Shown here: positions 1 to 7,678 of the stretch, piece after piece | How positions within the stretch are numbered: the first letter of the stretch is position 1 | Layout of the letters: each line of letters opens with the position of its first letter | Assembly: GCA_017560285.1 (NCBI GenBank) | Contig: JAFYOG010000098.1 | Coordinates: 1-14,727 of the forward strand | Reading direction: 5' to 3' | Length of the DNA stretch: 14,727 bases | Source of the DNA: Clostridia bacterium | GTDB taxonomy: Bacteria > Bacillota > Clostridia > Oscillospirales > CAG-382 | Position numbers and translations under genes: made by a program | Notes under the pieces: generated by a model | What the model saw: the letters and a program-made list of their open reading frames with translations, nothing else | Databases searched by the model: none | Told to the model about the DNA's origin: nothing

Positions 1-874
1 AATGAGCCTTATGATGCTTTCCATGATATTCGTTACGGTTACCATGTCCCGCGCAAGCGCAGAGCGTGTTTGCGAGGTTTTGGACGAGGAATCCACCGTT
101 AAAAACGGCGAAAGCCCCGTAACCAACGTTGCCGACGGCAGTATAGAATTTAAGGACGTTTGCTTTGCCTACCACCAAGGCAAAAACGTTTTGCACAAGG
201 TTAACCTAAAAATAAATTCGGGCGAAACCGTTGGCATTATCGGCGGTACGGGTAGCTCTAAATCATCCTTGGTTCAGCTTATTCCCCGCCTTTACGACGT
301 TACCGAGGGCAGCCTTTTGGTGGGCGGTGTAGATGTGCGCGATTACGATATACACACCCTTCGCAACAGCGTGGCAATGGTTTTGCAAAAGAACGTGCTT
401 TTTGCAGGCACGATAAAGGATAACCTGCGTTGGGGCAACGAAAACGCCACCGACGAGGAAATGCGCCAAGCCTGCATTGCCGCCTGCGCCGACGAATTTA
501 TACAGACCTTCCCCGATAAATACGATACCTATATAGAGCAAGGGGGCACCAACGTTTCCGGCGGGCAAAAGCAAAGGCTTTGTATTGCCCGAGCGTTGCT
601 TAAAAACCCCAAAATTCTTATTCTTGACGATTCTACCTCGGCGGTAGATACCAAAACCGATGCGATTTTGCGTAAAACTATGGCAGAAAGCATACCCGGC
701 ACCACCAAGCTTATTATCGCACAGCGAATTTCCTCGGTGCAGGAATGCGACAGAATTATAGTTATCGATAACGGCGTTATAAACGGCATAGGCACCCATA
801 GCGAGCTTTTGGCTACCAACACTATTTATAACGAGGTTTACCAATCGCAAATGAAAGGAGACGGTGATCAATGA
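1..874 (+). CDS. ABC exporter half-transporter, degenerate-site subunit (TM287-like), 5' end cut by window
   Basis: This is the C-terminal part of an exporter with a fused membrane and ATPase domain. The first readable residues (MSLMMLSMIFV) look like the end of the last transmembrane helix, so the real start and roughly 300 residues lie upstream; the ATG at base 2 is not the start. Counting from that Met, the nucleotide-binding domain shows a variant Walker A GGTGSSKS (81-88, Ser replacing the usual Gly before Lys), Q-loop Gln129, signature VSGGQ (185-189), Walker B ILILDD (205-210) with Asp210 in the catalytic Glu position, and Gln241 in place of the H-loop His. Loss of both Glu and His is known for the degenerate-site subunit of heterodimeric exporters such as TM287/288, BmrCD and LmrCD. 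Its stop overlaps the next start (ATGA, 871-874), so the two are translationally coupled partners. The substrate cannot be read from sequence; multidrug or lipid-like export is usual for the family. Confidence 0.93.
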   Translation, partial: MSLMMLSMIFVTVTMSRASAERVCEVLDEESTVKNGESPVTNVADGSIEFKDVCFAYHQGKNVLHKVNLKINSGETVGIIGGTGSSKSSLVQLIPRLYDVTEGSLLVGGVDVRDYDIHTLRNSVAMVLQKNVLFAGTIKDNLRWGNENATDEEMRQACIAACADEFIQTFPDKYDTYIEQGGTNVSGGQKQRLCIARALLKNPKILILDDSTSAVDTKTDAILRKTMAESIPGTTKLIIAQRISSVQECDRIIVIDNGVINGIGTHSELLATNTIYNEVYQSQMKGDGDQ

Positions 875-2820
875 GCCACGAAAAAGAACAGCACCGCCAA
901 GCGCCCCCCATGCGGCCGGGCAGAGGCGTAATGGTTCCCGGACAGAAGCTTGATATAAAAACCGTTAAGCGTATTTTAAAATACCTTACGGTATATAAAT
1001 GGCGGTTGGTTGCGGTTGTCTTTTGCATAATATTCAGCGCATTGGCAGGGGTTTACGGGTCTAAATTTTTGCAAACCCTTGTGGACGGGCACATTGTTCC
1101 CGCCCTAAAAGCCCAAAGCACCGACCTTTCGGCGCTGTTACGGGATATTATTGTTCTTGCAATAGTTTATATTTTCGGCGCACTTGCCACCTTTGGGCAA
1201 AACCGAATTATGTCGGTGGTTTCCCAATCGGTTTTAAAAGACATACGCAACAGTATGTTTAAAAAGATGCAAACCCTGCCCGTAAAATATTTCGATACCC
1301 ATTCCTTCGGCGATACAATGAGCCGTTATACCAACGATACCGATACCTTGCGGATGATGATATCCCAAAGCTTGCCCCATATATTTTCTTCCCTTTGTAC
1401 GGTTATCGCGGTGTTTTTTGCAATGCTTACCACCAGCCTGCCCCTTACAGCCTTTGTTGTTATAGTTTCTGCGGCAATAATTTTTACCGTAAAAACCATC
1501 GGCGGCAAAAGCGGCAAATATTTCGTTCAACAGCAAAAAAGCGTGGGCGCGCTTAACGGCTATATCGAGGAAATGATAAACGGTCAAAAGGTTGTGCAGG
1601 TTTTCTGCCGCGAAAAAAAGACCAAAGAGGAATTTGCCAAGCTTAATAACGAGCTTTGCGCCAACGCAAGGCGGGCAAACATTTTTGCAAACAGCCTGGG
1701 CCCCGTTTCCAACAACCTAAGCCATTTGCAGTATATTCTTATTGCAACCCTGGGGGGCTTGCTTGTGTTTTTAACCGCCAACGGCAGCGTGGGCGGGTTG
1801 TTAACCCTATCCGCAGGCGGTTTGGTGGCCTTCTTACAGCTTTCCAAAAACTTTACCAACCCTATAAATCAGGTAACACAGCAGCTTAACGCCGTTATTA
1901 TGGCGGTTGCGGGCGCAAAGCGCATTTTCGAAATTTTAGACGAAGAGCCCGAAGCCGACAACGGCTACGTTACACTTGTTAACGCAAAATACGACGAAAA
2001 CGGCAACCTTACCGAAAGCGAAGAGCGCACGGGCATTTGGGCTTGGAAGCACCCCCACGGCGACGGAACCTTAACCTATACCCTGCTTAGGGGCGACGTA
2101 AGGTTAACCGAGGTGGATTTCGGCTATGTGCCCGAAAAAACCGTATTGCAGGACGTTACGCTCTATGCCGAGCCGGGGCAAAAGGTTGCGTTCGTTGGGG
2201 CAACGGGCGCAGGCAAAACCACAATTACCAACCTTATAAACCGCTTTTATGATATTGCCGACGGCAAAATAAGGTACGACGGCATAAACATTAACAAAAT
2301 TAAAAAAGCCGATTTACGCAGGTCGTTGGGTATGGTTTTGCAGGATACCCACCTGTTTACGGGCACGGTAATGGATAATATTCGTTACGGCAGATTAGAT
2401 GCCACCGACGAGGAATGCATTGCCGCCGCAAAGCTTGCCAACGCCCACGGGTTTATAACCCTGCTCGAAAACGGCTACGATACGGTTTTAGAAGGGGACG
2501 GAAGCGGTCTTTCCCAAGGTCAGCGCCAGCTTTTGGCTATTGCCCGCGCCGCGGTGGCAGACCCGCCTGTTATGATTCTTGACGAGGCGACGTCAAGCAT
2601 AGATACCCGTACCGAATCTATCGTTCAAAAGGGTATGGACAGCCTTATGCAGGGCAGAACGGTTTTCGTTATCGCCCACAGGCTTTCCACCGTGCGCAAT
2701 TCCGACGTTATTATGGTGTTGGATAAGGGCAGAATTATCGAGCGCGGCAACCACGAAAAGCTTATTGCCGAAAAGGGTCAGTATTACCGCCTTTACACCG
2801 GCGCCTTTGAATTGGAATAA
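871..2820 (+). CDS. ABC exporter half-transporter, catalytically competent subunit (TM288-like)
   Basis: This 649-residue membrane exporter subunit should pair with the preceding gene. Its start overlaps the upstream stop and is preceded by AAAGGAGA (853-860). The N-terminal membrane domain (about 40-350) has hydrophobic stretches near 45-65, 90-110, 170-205 and 285-320. The ATPase domain has Walker A GATGAGKT (443-450), Q-loop Gln491, signature LSQGQ (547-551), Walker B ending in catalytic Glu572 (VMILDE) and H-loop His603. The variant LSQGQ signature completes the degenerate ATP site formed with the partner, as in TM288, while its own Walker motifs form the active site. A linker of about 40 residues (366-406, including GIWAWKHPHGDGT) lies between the two domains; from memory, close Clostridia relatives carry a similar one. 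Function: ATP-driven export, substrate unknown. A terminator follows directly. Confidence 0.95.
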   Translation: MSHEKEQHRQAPPMRPGRGVMVPGQKLDIKTVKRILKYLTVYKWRLVAVVFCIIFSALAGVYGSKFLQTLVDGHIVPALKAQSTDLSALLRDIIVLAIVYIFGALATFGQNRIMSVVSQSVLKDIRNSMFKKMQTLPVKYFDTHSFGDTMSRYTNDTDTLRMMISQSLPHIFSSLCTVIAVFFAMLTTSLPLTAFVVIVSAAIIFTVKTIGGKSGKYFVQQQKSVGALNGYIEEMINGQKVVQVFCREKKTKEEFAKLNNELCANARRANIFANSLGPVSNNLSHLQYILIATLGGLLVFLTANGSVGGLLTLSAGGLVAFLQLSKNFTNPINQVTQQLNAVIMAVAGAKRIFEILDEEPEADNGYVTLVNAKYDENGNLTESEERTGIWAWKHPHGDGTLTYTLLRGDVRLTEVDFGYVPEKTVLQDVTLYAEPGQKVAFVGATGAGKTTITNLINRFYDIADGKIRYDGININKIKKADLRRSLGMVLQDTHLFTGTVMDNIRYGRLDATDEECIAAAKLANAHGFITLLENGYDTVLEGDGSGLSQGQRQLLAIARAAVADPPVMILDEATSSIDTRTESIVQKGMDSLMQGRTVFVIAHRLSTVRNSDVIMVLDKGRIIERGNHEKLIAEKGQYYRLYTGAFELE

Positions 2821-2830
2821 AAAGTGTTAA

Positions 2831-2858
2831 AAAAGAACGGCTTGCCCGTTCTTTTTTT
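2831..2858 (+). terminator. Rho-independent terminator after the ABC exporter operon
   Basis: A 10-bp perfect stem (AAAAGAACGG at 2831-2840 with CCGTTCTTTT at 2846-2855) encloses the loop CTTGC and runs into seven T residues. It begins 11 bases after the stop codon of the second exporter gene and ends just before the next promoter, so the units are separated. Confidence 0.92.
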
Positions 2859-2880
2859 ACAAATCTATAACATTGCTACC

Positions 2881-2912
2881 TTGACAAGCCCTTTTGTATA
2901 TTGTAATATAAT
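2881..2912 (+). promoter_or_regulatory. Sigma-A type promoter for the CBM9-like lipoprotein
   Basis: A perfect -35 TTGACA lies at 2881-2886. With a 17-base spacer the -10 is TAATAT (2904-2909). A perfect TATAAT sits at 2907-2912, but its spacer would be 20, so the exact -10 is open. The ribosome site AAGGAGA (2926-2932) and ATG at 2942 follow closely, giving a short leader. Confidence 0.8.
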
Positions 2913-2941
2913 TATATATTATGTTAAGGAGAACGAAAAGT

Positions 2942-4228
2942 ATGAAGAAACTTTTAGCTTTACTTTTGGCTTTGACCTTTGTATTTGCCTTTGCAGCTTG
3001 CGGCGGCAGCGAAACCGCCTCCACCGACGATTCCTCTGCAGATTTCGGCGCAAGCTCGGAAGACGCTTCCGAAGAATCCTCCGAGGATATTTCCGAAGAC
3101 GTTTCCGAAGATGCTTCCGAAGACACCTCTGAAGAAAGCGGCGAAGCAGAAGAATTACCCGAATTTATCTCTAACTTCGTTTCTATCGGCGCAGTAGATA
3201 CCGCCGTTCGCGCTACCTCTGCAAACGCTATTCAGCTTACCGGTATCGACGATAATATCGGCTACGGCACCATTAACCTTTGCACCCCCGTTTACGGCAC
3301 TATTAAAGCCGACGACGTTAAGGAAGATTACGCTATGGCTGTGTTCACCTACAGCGGCGAATATTTTGGATACGTTATGACCGAATTTTATAACGTTGGC
3401 GAAATCGCGGCGGATGCAAAATCCCCCGAGGACGGCTTTATTATTCTTGCCCACAAGGCACAAAGCACCTATATTGCAAAGCTTAATGACCTTAAGGGCA
3501 GCACCGAAACCGTGTTCCCCCACGGCTTGCACCTTTACGAGGGCGCAGACGTAACCATTAAAAAGGCTTCTGCCGCTATTAACGTTGACGGCAGCTTTAA
3601 CGCCGAGGAATGGGAAGCTTACCACGTTGGCGAAATCAAGCCCGAAAGCCCCAACTGGTCCTATGCACAGTTCGATGCAGGCAACTATTATTCCTTAGGT
3701 AACTATTATATGACCTACGACGATAGCTACGTTTATCTTGCGGTAGTTATCAAATCCCCCTATCACTTCTGCCCTATCGCCCCCGATACCGCAGGGGATA
3801 TGTGGAAATACGAATGTATTCAGGTTAAGGCAAGCGAGGTTAGCCCCGCAGGCGATTATATTGCCGAAAACTACGACCACGTTATCAACAAGACCGCACA
3901 CAACGAGGGTGTTGTTCACTCCTACGGCTTTGCGGCGAACGATAGCGGCGAAACCTGTTTTTACGAAAGCGGAACCGATTTTACAGGCTTGGCAGGCTGC
4001 AGCCGCGACGATGCAACCCAGACCACCGTTTACGAGGTTGCTATTGCTTGGGAATCCTTAGAAATCACCCCCGAGGAAGGCGTGGAATTCGGCTTGACCT
4101 TCTCGGTTAACTCCACCAGCGAAGAGGATTTTAACAACGGCGGCTGGAAGAACGTTACCTTGCGTAACGGCGGCGGCGTTATCGGCAGAAACGACTGGTC
4201 CAAGATTCCCGTTATCACCTTAGGTTAA
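2942..4228 (+). CDS. Secreted lipoprotein with Ser/Asp/Glu repeat linker and CBM9/DOMON-like C-terminal domain
   Basis: This 428-residue protein is probably anchored to the outer face of the membrane. The start at 2942 was chosen over the in-frame ATG at 2921 because AAGGAGA (2926-2932) is correctly spaced and the protein then begins with a classical signal peptide: MKK, a hydrophobic core and the lipobox-like FAAC with Cys20. Residues 22-72 are a low-complexity Ser/Glu/Asp spacer. Residues 73-200 form a domain I cannot name firmly; PEDGFIILAHK (162-172) resembles a motif seen N-terminally in some secreted glycoside-hydrolase-type proteins, a weak match. Residues 206-428 (INVDGSFNAEEW, DDSYVYLAVVIKS, YEVAIAWESL, FGLTFSVN) look like a CBM9_1/DOMON beta-sandwich, which commonly binds carbohydrate ends. 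I found no ATA among about 24 Ile codons, unlike the next gene, suggesting high expression. Polysaccharide or surface-glycan binding is an inference. Confidence 0.85.
   Translation: MKKLLALLLALTFVFAFAACGGSETASTDDSSADFGASSEDASEESSEDISEDVSEDASEDTSEESGEAEELPEFISNFVSIGAVDTAVRATSANAIQLTGIDDNIGYGTINLCTPVYGTIKADDVKEDYAMAVFTYSGEYFGYVMTEFYNVGEIAADAKSPEDGFIILAHKAQSTYIAKLNDLKGSTETVFPHGLHLYEGADVTIKKASAAINVDGSFNAEEWEAYHVGEIKPESPNWSYAQFDAGNYYSLGNYYMTYDDSYVYLAVVIKSPYHFCPIAPDTAGDMWKYECIQVKASEVSPAGDYIAENYDHVINKTAHNEGVVHSYGFAANDSGETCFYESGTDFTGLAGCSRDDATQTTVYEVAIAWESLEITPEEGVEFGLTFSVNSTSEEDFNNGGWKNVTLRNGGGVIGRNDWSKIPVITLG
3059..3142 (+). repeat. 12-bp coding tandem repeat (SED-x repeat) in the lipoprotein linker
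   Basis: Six to seven degenerate 12-base units aligned to codons (consensus GAAGAYRYTTCC, encoding Glu-Asp/Glu-x-Ser) begin at 3059, 3071, 3083, 3095, 3107, 3119 and, more loosely, 3131. They encode an acidic serine-rich spacer between the lipid anchor and the folded domains. Copy number could vary by replication slippage. Confidence 0.85.
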
Positions 4229-4235
4229 TAAATAT

Positions 4236-4266
4236 AAAGAAAGCTCTGCAAAGGGCTTTCTTTTTT
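4236..4266 (+). terminator. Rho-independent terminator after the lipoprotein gene
   Basis: The arms AAAGAAAGCTC (4236-4246) and GGGCTTTCTTT (4253-4263) pair over 11 positions with one G-T wobble around a six-base loop. They run into T residues up to 4266, starting seven bases after the stop. Confidence 0.9.
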
Positions 4267-4272
4267 CCCCAT

Positions 4273-4301
4273 TTGACATTCCCGTAAAAAACGGCTATAA
4301 T
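4273..4301 (+). promoter_or_regulatory. Full-consensus sigma-A promoter for the DUF4127 gene
   Basis: TTGACA (4273-4278) and TATAAT (4296-4301) are both perfect hexamers with an ideal 17-base spacer. The start codon is 30 bases beyond the -10, so the leader is very short. No operator-like palindrome is evident, which suggests constitutive strong transcription. Confidence 0.92.
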
Positions 4302-4331
4302 AAACAAAAACCACAAAAAAGAGGTACCACC

Positions 4332-6068
4332 GTGAAAAAGCTGTTGTCTTTTCTTATTGCAATAACACTCGTTCTGCCCTTTTTTGCCTGCGGCGGAAAG
4401 GATACGGACGATGCACCCCTAAAACAGCCCGACGATTTTAACGGCACTAAGGTTGTTTACGTTCCCTTGGATAACCGCCCCGTTAACTATACCCGCGCAA
4501 AATATCTTGCCCAATCTGCGGGGTTAGAGCTTGTTATGCCAAACGAGGAATGGCTTTCCTCTACCCTTGGCGAAAGCTTCGACCAAGGCGACCCTGCCAA
4601 GATTTTTAATTGGTTAAAGCAGCAAGAGGGCGATTATTACCTGCTTTCTTTAGATATGCTTTTCTCTGGGGGGCTTGTTGGCTCCCGAGCGGCTTTCGAC
4701 GATAAGGACGACAGCATCGCCAACAGCGAAAGCAAATTTGGGGAATATACCCTTTCCCAAACCGAAAAGGATATTATAAATTATCTTAACGAGCTTTCCA
4801 AAACCAAGCATTTGGTTGTGTTCGATACGGTAATGCGCCTTGCATCCACCGCAAACTACGGCGGGTGGGATAACGCTATGTACAGCTACCTGCGCGAAAA
4901 TTTCGCATCGGTAGAGCGCAAACAGCTTTACGATAACGAGCTTACCGTAGAAAATATAGTAAACGGCTATATGTATAAAGCCGACGGCACCGAAATTGCC
5001 CTTGGCAAGGTTGGCGGCAAGGATTCCGCCCCCTACGTTACCGAATATCTTCGCAGCCGCGAGCGCAAGCTTGTTATTGCAAAAGAGCTTTACAGCCTTT
5101 GCGCCAACAACCTAAGCGGATTGTTTATAGGCGTTGACGATTCCACCGCCGACGTTAATATTCAAACCAACGAAATACGCTATCTGCAAACAATTCTTAC
5201 CGCAGGTAACGAAAGCACCTTGCTGTTTTCGGGTGCAGACGAGCTTGGGTTAACGGGCATTGCCCAAATTGCCGCAACCGTTTACGGCAAGCTAAGCTTT
5301 AATCTGCAATATTTTGGCGATGGCAAAGATTACGTTGCCGACAGCTACGACCCCGGCACCCTAAGCGATTGCGTTAACAGCCATATCGCCGCCGTTGGGG
5401 GAACAATTTCGGCAGAAAACGCCGATATAGACCTGCTTGTGCTTACCCGCAGCAGCGAAAGCGGCACCAACGCCACCGCCCACAAGCTTAACGTAAGCAA
5501 GCTTATAACCAAGCTAAAAAACAACCTAAAGAACAATATCCCCACCTGCGTTATCGATGCTTCTGCCTACGAGGGCTACGGGGCTTTGGCGCAGGAAATG
5601 ATAAATGCCAAGCTCGACCTTGCACAGATTTTGGGCTTTTCGGCTTGGAACACCGTTGGTAATTCCACGGGTATTGCCATTGCAAACGCCACCGCGCGTT
5701 TTACCTATTTAAAAAACAGCAAGCATATAACCGACCTTTCCCACCAAGGCTTTTATAAGGCCGTTGCCTTTGCTCATATAAAGGATACCGCATATAAAAA
5801 GTTCGGCAACCTTCCCCACACCGCCCAAAGCAATTATACCGCAAACTATAACAAGTTTACCCTTTTTGCAGGCAAGATTGCCGACCTTATAAACAACGGC
5901 AGTATTTACGTTTCCGCCACCGAAAAGCAAAACCTTTACGATATTACCGCAAGCAACCTGTTTTGGCCCTGGAACAGAAATTTCGAGGCTGATTTTAATT
6001 TAGAAATCGCCGAAAACGGCTTTGGCTCTGCCTTTGCGGAACAGCAAAACGACATATCTGAGGGTTAA
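4332..6068 (+). CDS. Secreted DUF4127 family protein
   Basis: This 578-residue protein starts at GTG 4332, preceded by AGAGGT (4320-4325); the signal peptide begins immediately at this start. MKK plus a hydrophobic stretch ends in FFAC with Cys20, so it is probably lipid-anchored, although Phe at -3 and -2 makes the lipobox imperfect. The mature part opens with VVYVPLDNRPVNY (41-53), then motifs such as SLDMLFSGGLVGSR, GVDD and TVGNSTG, which I recognise as the DUF4127 family. Its biochemical function was not known to me; the conserved Asp/Asn/Arg in PLDNRP could be an active or binding site, but that is only inference. It sits next to a CBM9-like lipoprotein but has its own promoter and terminator-separated unit. 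No terminator follows: its stop overlaps the convergent gene's stop. Isoleucine ATA codons are common here, unlike in the neighbour. Confidence 0.85.
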   Translation: MKKLLSFLIAITLVLPFFACGGKDTDDAPLKQPDDFNGTKVVYVPLDNRPVNYTRAKYLAQSAGLELVMPNEEWLSSTLGESFDQGDPAKIFNWLKQQEGDYYLLSLDMLFSGGLVGSRAAFDDKDDSIANSESKFGEYTLSQTEKDIINYLNELSKTKHLVVFDTVMRLASTANYGGWDNAMYSYLRENFASVERKQLYDNELTVENIVNGYMYKADGTEIALGKVGGKDSAPYVTEYLRSRERKLVIAKELYSLCANNLSGLFIGVDDSTADVNIQTNEIRYLQTILTAGNESTLLFSGADELGLTGIAQIAATVYGKLSFNLQYFGDGKDYVADSYDPGTLSDCVNSHIAAVGGTISAENADIDLLVLTRSSESGTNATAHKLNVSKLITKLKNNLKNNIPTCVIDASAYEGYGALAQEMINAKLDLAQILGFSAWNTVGNSTGIAIANATARFTYLKNSKHITDLSHQGFYKAVAFAHIKDTAYKKFGNLPHTAQSNYTANYNKFTLFAGKIADLINNGSIYVSATEKQNLYDITASNLFWPWNRNFEADFNLEIAENGFGSAFAEQQNDISEG

Positions 6069-7183
6069 TCGGCAAGCAGTGTTGCCAAATCGGCAATAAT
6101 ATCCTCTTTGTTCTCTAACCCCACCGAAAGCCTTATTAACCTTTCGTTTATTCCTATTCTGTTGCGAATATGCTTGGGAATAGATGCGTGGGTTTGGGTT
6201 ATGGGGTAGGTAACAAGGCTTTTAAACCCGCCCAAGCTTTCGGCAAACTTAATAACCCTACCGCCCGATATTATTTTTCGGGCGGTTTTTTCGTCCTTGG
6301 TATAAAAGCTTACCACACCGCCGAACCCGCGGCTTTGCCTTTTGCAAAGCAAATGCCCGCCGTGTTGGGGCATTGCGGGGTATATAACCTGCTCTATTTT
6401 TGGGTGGGAATTAAGAAATTCCGCCGCGGCATATGCGTTTCCCTGATGCTTTTCCATACGCATTGGCAATGTGCGCAGCCCCCGCAGAACAAGCCAGCTT
6501 TCAAAGGGCGAAAGCCCGTTGCCCAAGGTAGATAACGCAAGCCCAAGCTTGCTTGCAAGCCTTTTGCCGTTGGTAACGGCTATCCCTGCCGATACGTCGT
6601 GGTGGCCGGAAATATATTTGGTTGCCGAATGCACAACCACGTCTGCCCCCAAGGTTAGCGGGTTTTGAAAATAAGGGGTTAAAAAGGTGTTATCCACCGC
6701 CAGAATACCGCCGTTTTGGTGGGTAATTTCTGCAACGGCGGCAATATCTACAATCTTCATCATAGGGTTGGTGGGGGTTTCGGCAAAAACAAGGGCGGTG
6801 CCCTTGGTAATAGCCTTTTTTGCGGTTTCAAGGTCGCAAAGATCGGCAAAAACAAAATTTATGCCGTAATTTTTATAAATGCGGTTAATTAAACGGTAGG
6901 TTCCGCCGTAAATATCGTCGGTAACCACCACCCTATCACCCTTTTTAAGGGTAGAAAACAAAGCGTTTATTGCCCCAAGCCCGCTAGAGAATGCAAATCC
7001 GTATTTTCCCTTTTCCAACAGCGCGCATTCCTGCTCTAATGCGGCGCGGGTTGGGTTGGAAAGGCGGGTATAGGAATATTCACCGCCGGAAAAAGTAGAG
7101 GTCTGGAATATAGGCGGGGATATTGCGCCCTGATATTTGCAATCCCCATCCCCCAAAACCGAATAAGTATCGTAATTAAACAT
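6065..7183 (-). CDS. Cystathionine gamma-synthase / beta-lyase family PLP enzyme
   Basis: This is a 372-residue cytosolic Cys/Met-metabolism PLP enzyme of the usual length. The open frame extends 27 codons further upstream, but the start at 7183 (MFNYDTYSVL) is preferred: the extra residues are Cys/Phe-rich and unlike the family, and GGGTGAT lies just upstream of this ATG. Visible motifs: YTRLSNPT (38-45), DDIYGGTYR (89-97), Asp164 in AVDNTF that contacts the PLP pyridine, and Lys189 in HSATKYISGH as the PLP Schiff-base lysine. The family makes cystathionine from activated homoserine and cysteine, or cleaves cystathionine to homocysteine; sequence alone does not decide. The nearby metF and metH fit homocysteine supply to methionine synthesis. 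It is the only minus-strand gene. Its stop overlaps that of the DUF4127 gene (shared TTAA) and no terminator is visible, so its transcript may run antisense into that gene. Confidence 0.92.
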   Translation of the reverse strand: MFNYDTYSVLGDGDCKYQGAISPPIFQTSTFSGGEYSYTRLSNPTRAALEQECALLEKGKYGFAFSSGLGAINALFSTLKKGDRVVVTDDIYGGTYRLINRIYKNYGINFVFADLCDLETAKKAITKGTALVFAETPTNPMMKIVDIAAVAEITHQNGGILAVDNTFLTPYFQNPLTLGADVVVHSATKYISGHHDVSAGIAVTNGKRLASKLGLALSTLGNGLSPFESWLVLRGLRTLPMRMEKHQGNAYAAAEFLNSHPKIEQVIYPAMPQHGGHLLCKRQSRGFGGVVSFYTKDEKTARKIISGGRVIKFAESLGGFKSLVTYPITQTHASIPKHIRNRIGINERLIRLSVGLENKEDIIADLATLLAD

Positions 7184-7209
7184 AAATATCACCCAATGGC
7201 AGAATATTC

Positions 7210-7228
7210 GGCAAAAAAGCCTTTTGCC
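7210..7228 (-). other. Small hairpin in the 5' leader of the PLP enzyme gene
   Basis: GGCAAAA (7210-7216) and TTTTGCC (7222-7228) can form a 7-bp stem with a five-base loop, ending 26 bases upstream of the start codon at 7183. It is not a recognised riboswitch and may have no role. Confidence 0.35.
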
Positions 7229-7271
7229 CCTAAAAAAACAGCAAAATAGGGAAAAATTTATCAAAAAAATT

Positions 7272-7277
7272 ATTATA
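7272..7277 (-). promoter_or_regulatory. Possible -10 element for the minus-strand PLP enzyme gene
   Basis: The minus strand reads TATAAT across 7277-7272, about 90 bases upstream of the start codon. No good -35 is seen at 16-18 bases spacing, so this is tentative. It lies next to the -35 of the divergent + strand promoter, so the two promoters would be nearly back to back. Confidence 0.4.
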
Positions 7278-7282
7278 CCCTA

Positions 7283-7311
7283 TTGCAAAACAAAAGAAAT
7301 AATTGTATAAT
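7283..7311 (+). promoter_or_regulatory. Promoter of the yerC-methyltransferase-metF-metH unit
   Basis: TTGCAA (7283-7288), a 17-base spacer and TATAAT (7306-7311). The context CCCTATTGCAA-N14-TTGTATAATA is identical in design and spacing to the glyQS promoter at 11709-11743. Confidence 0.85.
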
Positions 7312-7390
7312 AGTTTAGCACATTAAAGTGGGAATGTATGAATATGCACCCCCTTGTTTGAATTTTGTAATAATTTTAGGAGGTCTTAAT

Positions 7391-7678
7391 ATGATAGACA
7401 GAATTAAAGACGCCAACACCGATAAACTTGCGGCGGCATTGGTAAGCGTTCGCACCGTTGACGAAGCATACCGCTTTTTAAGCGACCTTTGCACTATTTC
7501 GGAAATTACCGAAATGAGCAAGCGTCTTACCGCGGCAGAAATGCTTAGAGAAGGCAACACCTATAACGAAATTGCCGAAAAAACACATCTTTCCACCGCA
7601 ACCATCACCCGCGTTAACCGTGCATTGCGCTACGGAAGCGACGGTTATTCTATGGTATTGGATAGAATTTCTCAATGA
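7391..7678 (+). CDS. yerC: YerC/YecD family TrpR-like DNA-binding protein
   Basis: This 95-residue cytosolic protein belongs to the YerC/YecD TrpR-related family. The start at 7391 follows TAGGAGGTC (7377-7385); the in-frame GTG at 7328 would add a poorly conserved 21-residue lead and has no ribosome site. Residues 23-45 (VDEAYRFLSDLCTISEITEMSKR) form the conserved helical part. Residues 53-80 (REGNTYNEIAEKTHLSTATI and onward) form a helix-turn-helix like that of the Trp repressor, and the family's YGSDGY motif follows at 81-86. The regulated genes are not known from sequence. It is first behind a clear promoter and its stop overlaps the methyltransferase start (ATGA, 7675-7678), indicating translational coupling. 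A role in regulating its own operon, including metF and metH, is possible but unproven. Confidence 0.9.
   Translation: MIDRIKDANTDKLAAALVSVRTVDEAYRFLSDLCTISEITEMSKRLTAAEMLREGNTYNEIAEKTHLSTATITRVNRALRYGSDGYSMVLDRISQ

Noticed and set aside
263..871. 202-codon minus-strand open frame opposite the first ABC gene
   Set aside because: It is a shadow of a well-conserved ATPase domain, with no ribosome site or recognisable domain.
2921..2941. Upstream ATG as the lipoprotein start
   Set aside because: It overlaps the ribosome site used by the ATG at 2942 and would add MLRRTKS before a clean signal peptide.
7184..7264. 27-codon N-terminal extension of the PLP enzyme
   Set aside because: The extension is Cys/Phe-rich, includes the leader hairpin region, and is unlike the family's N-terminus.
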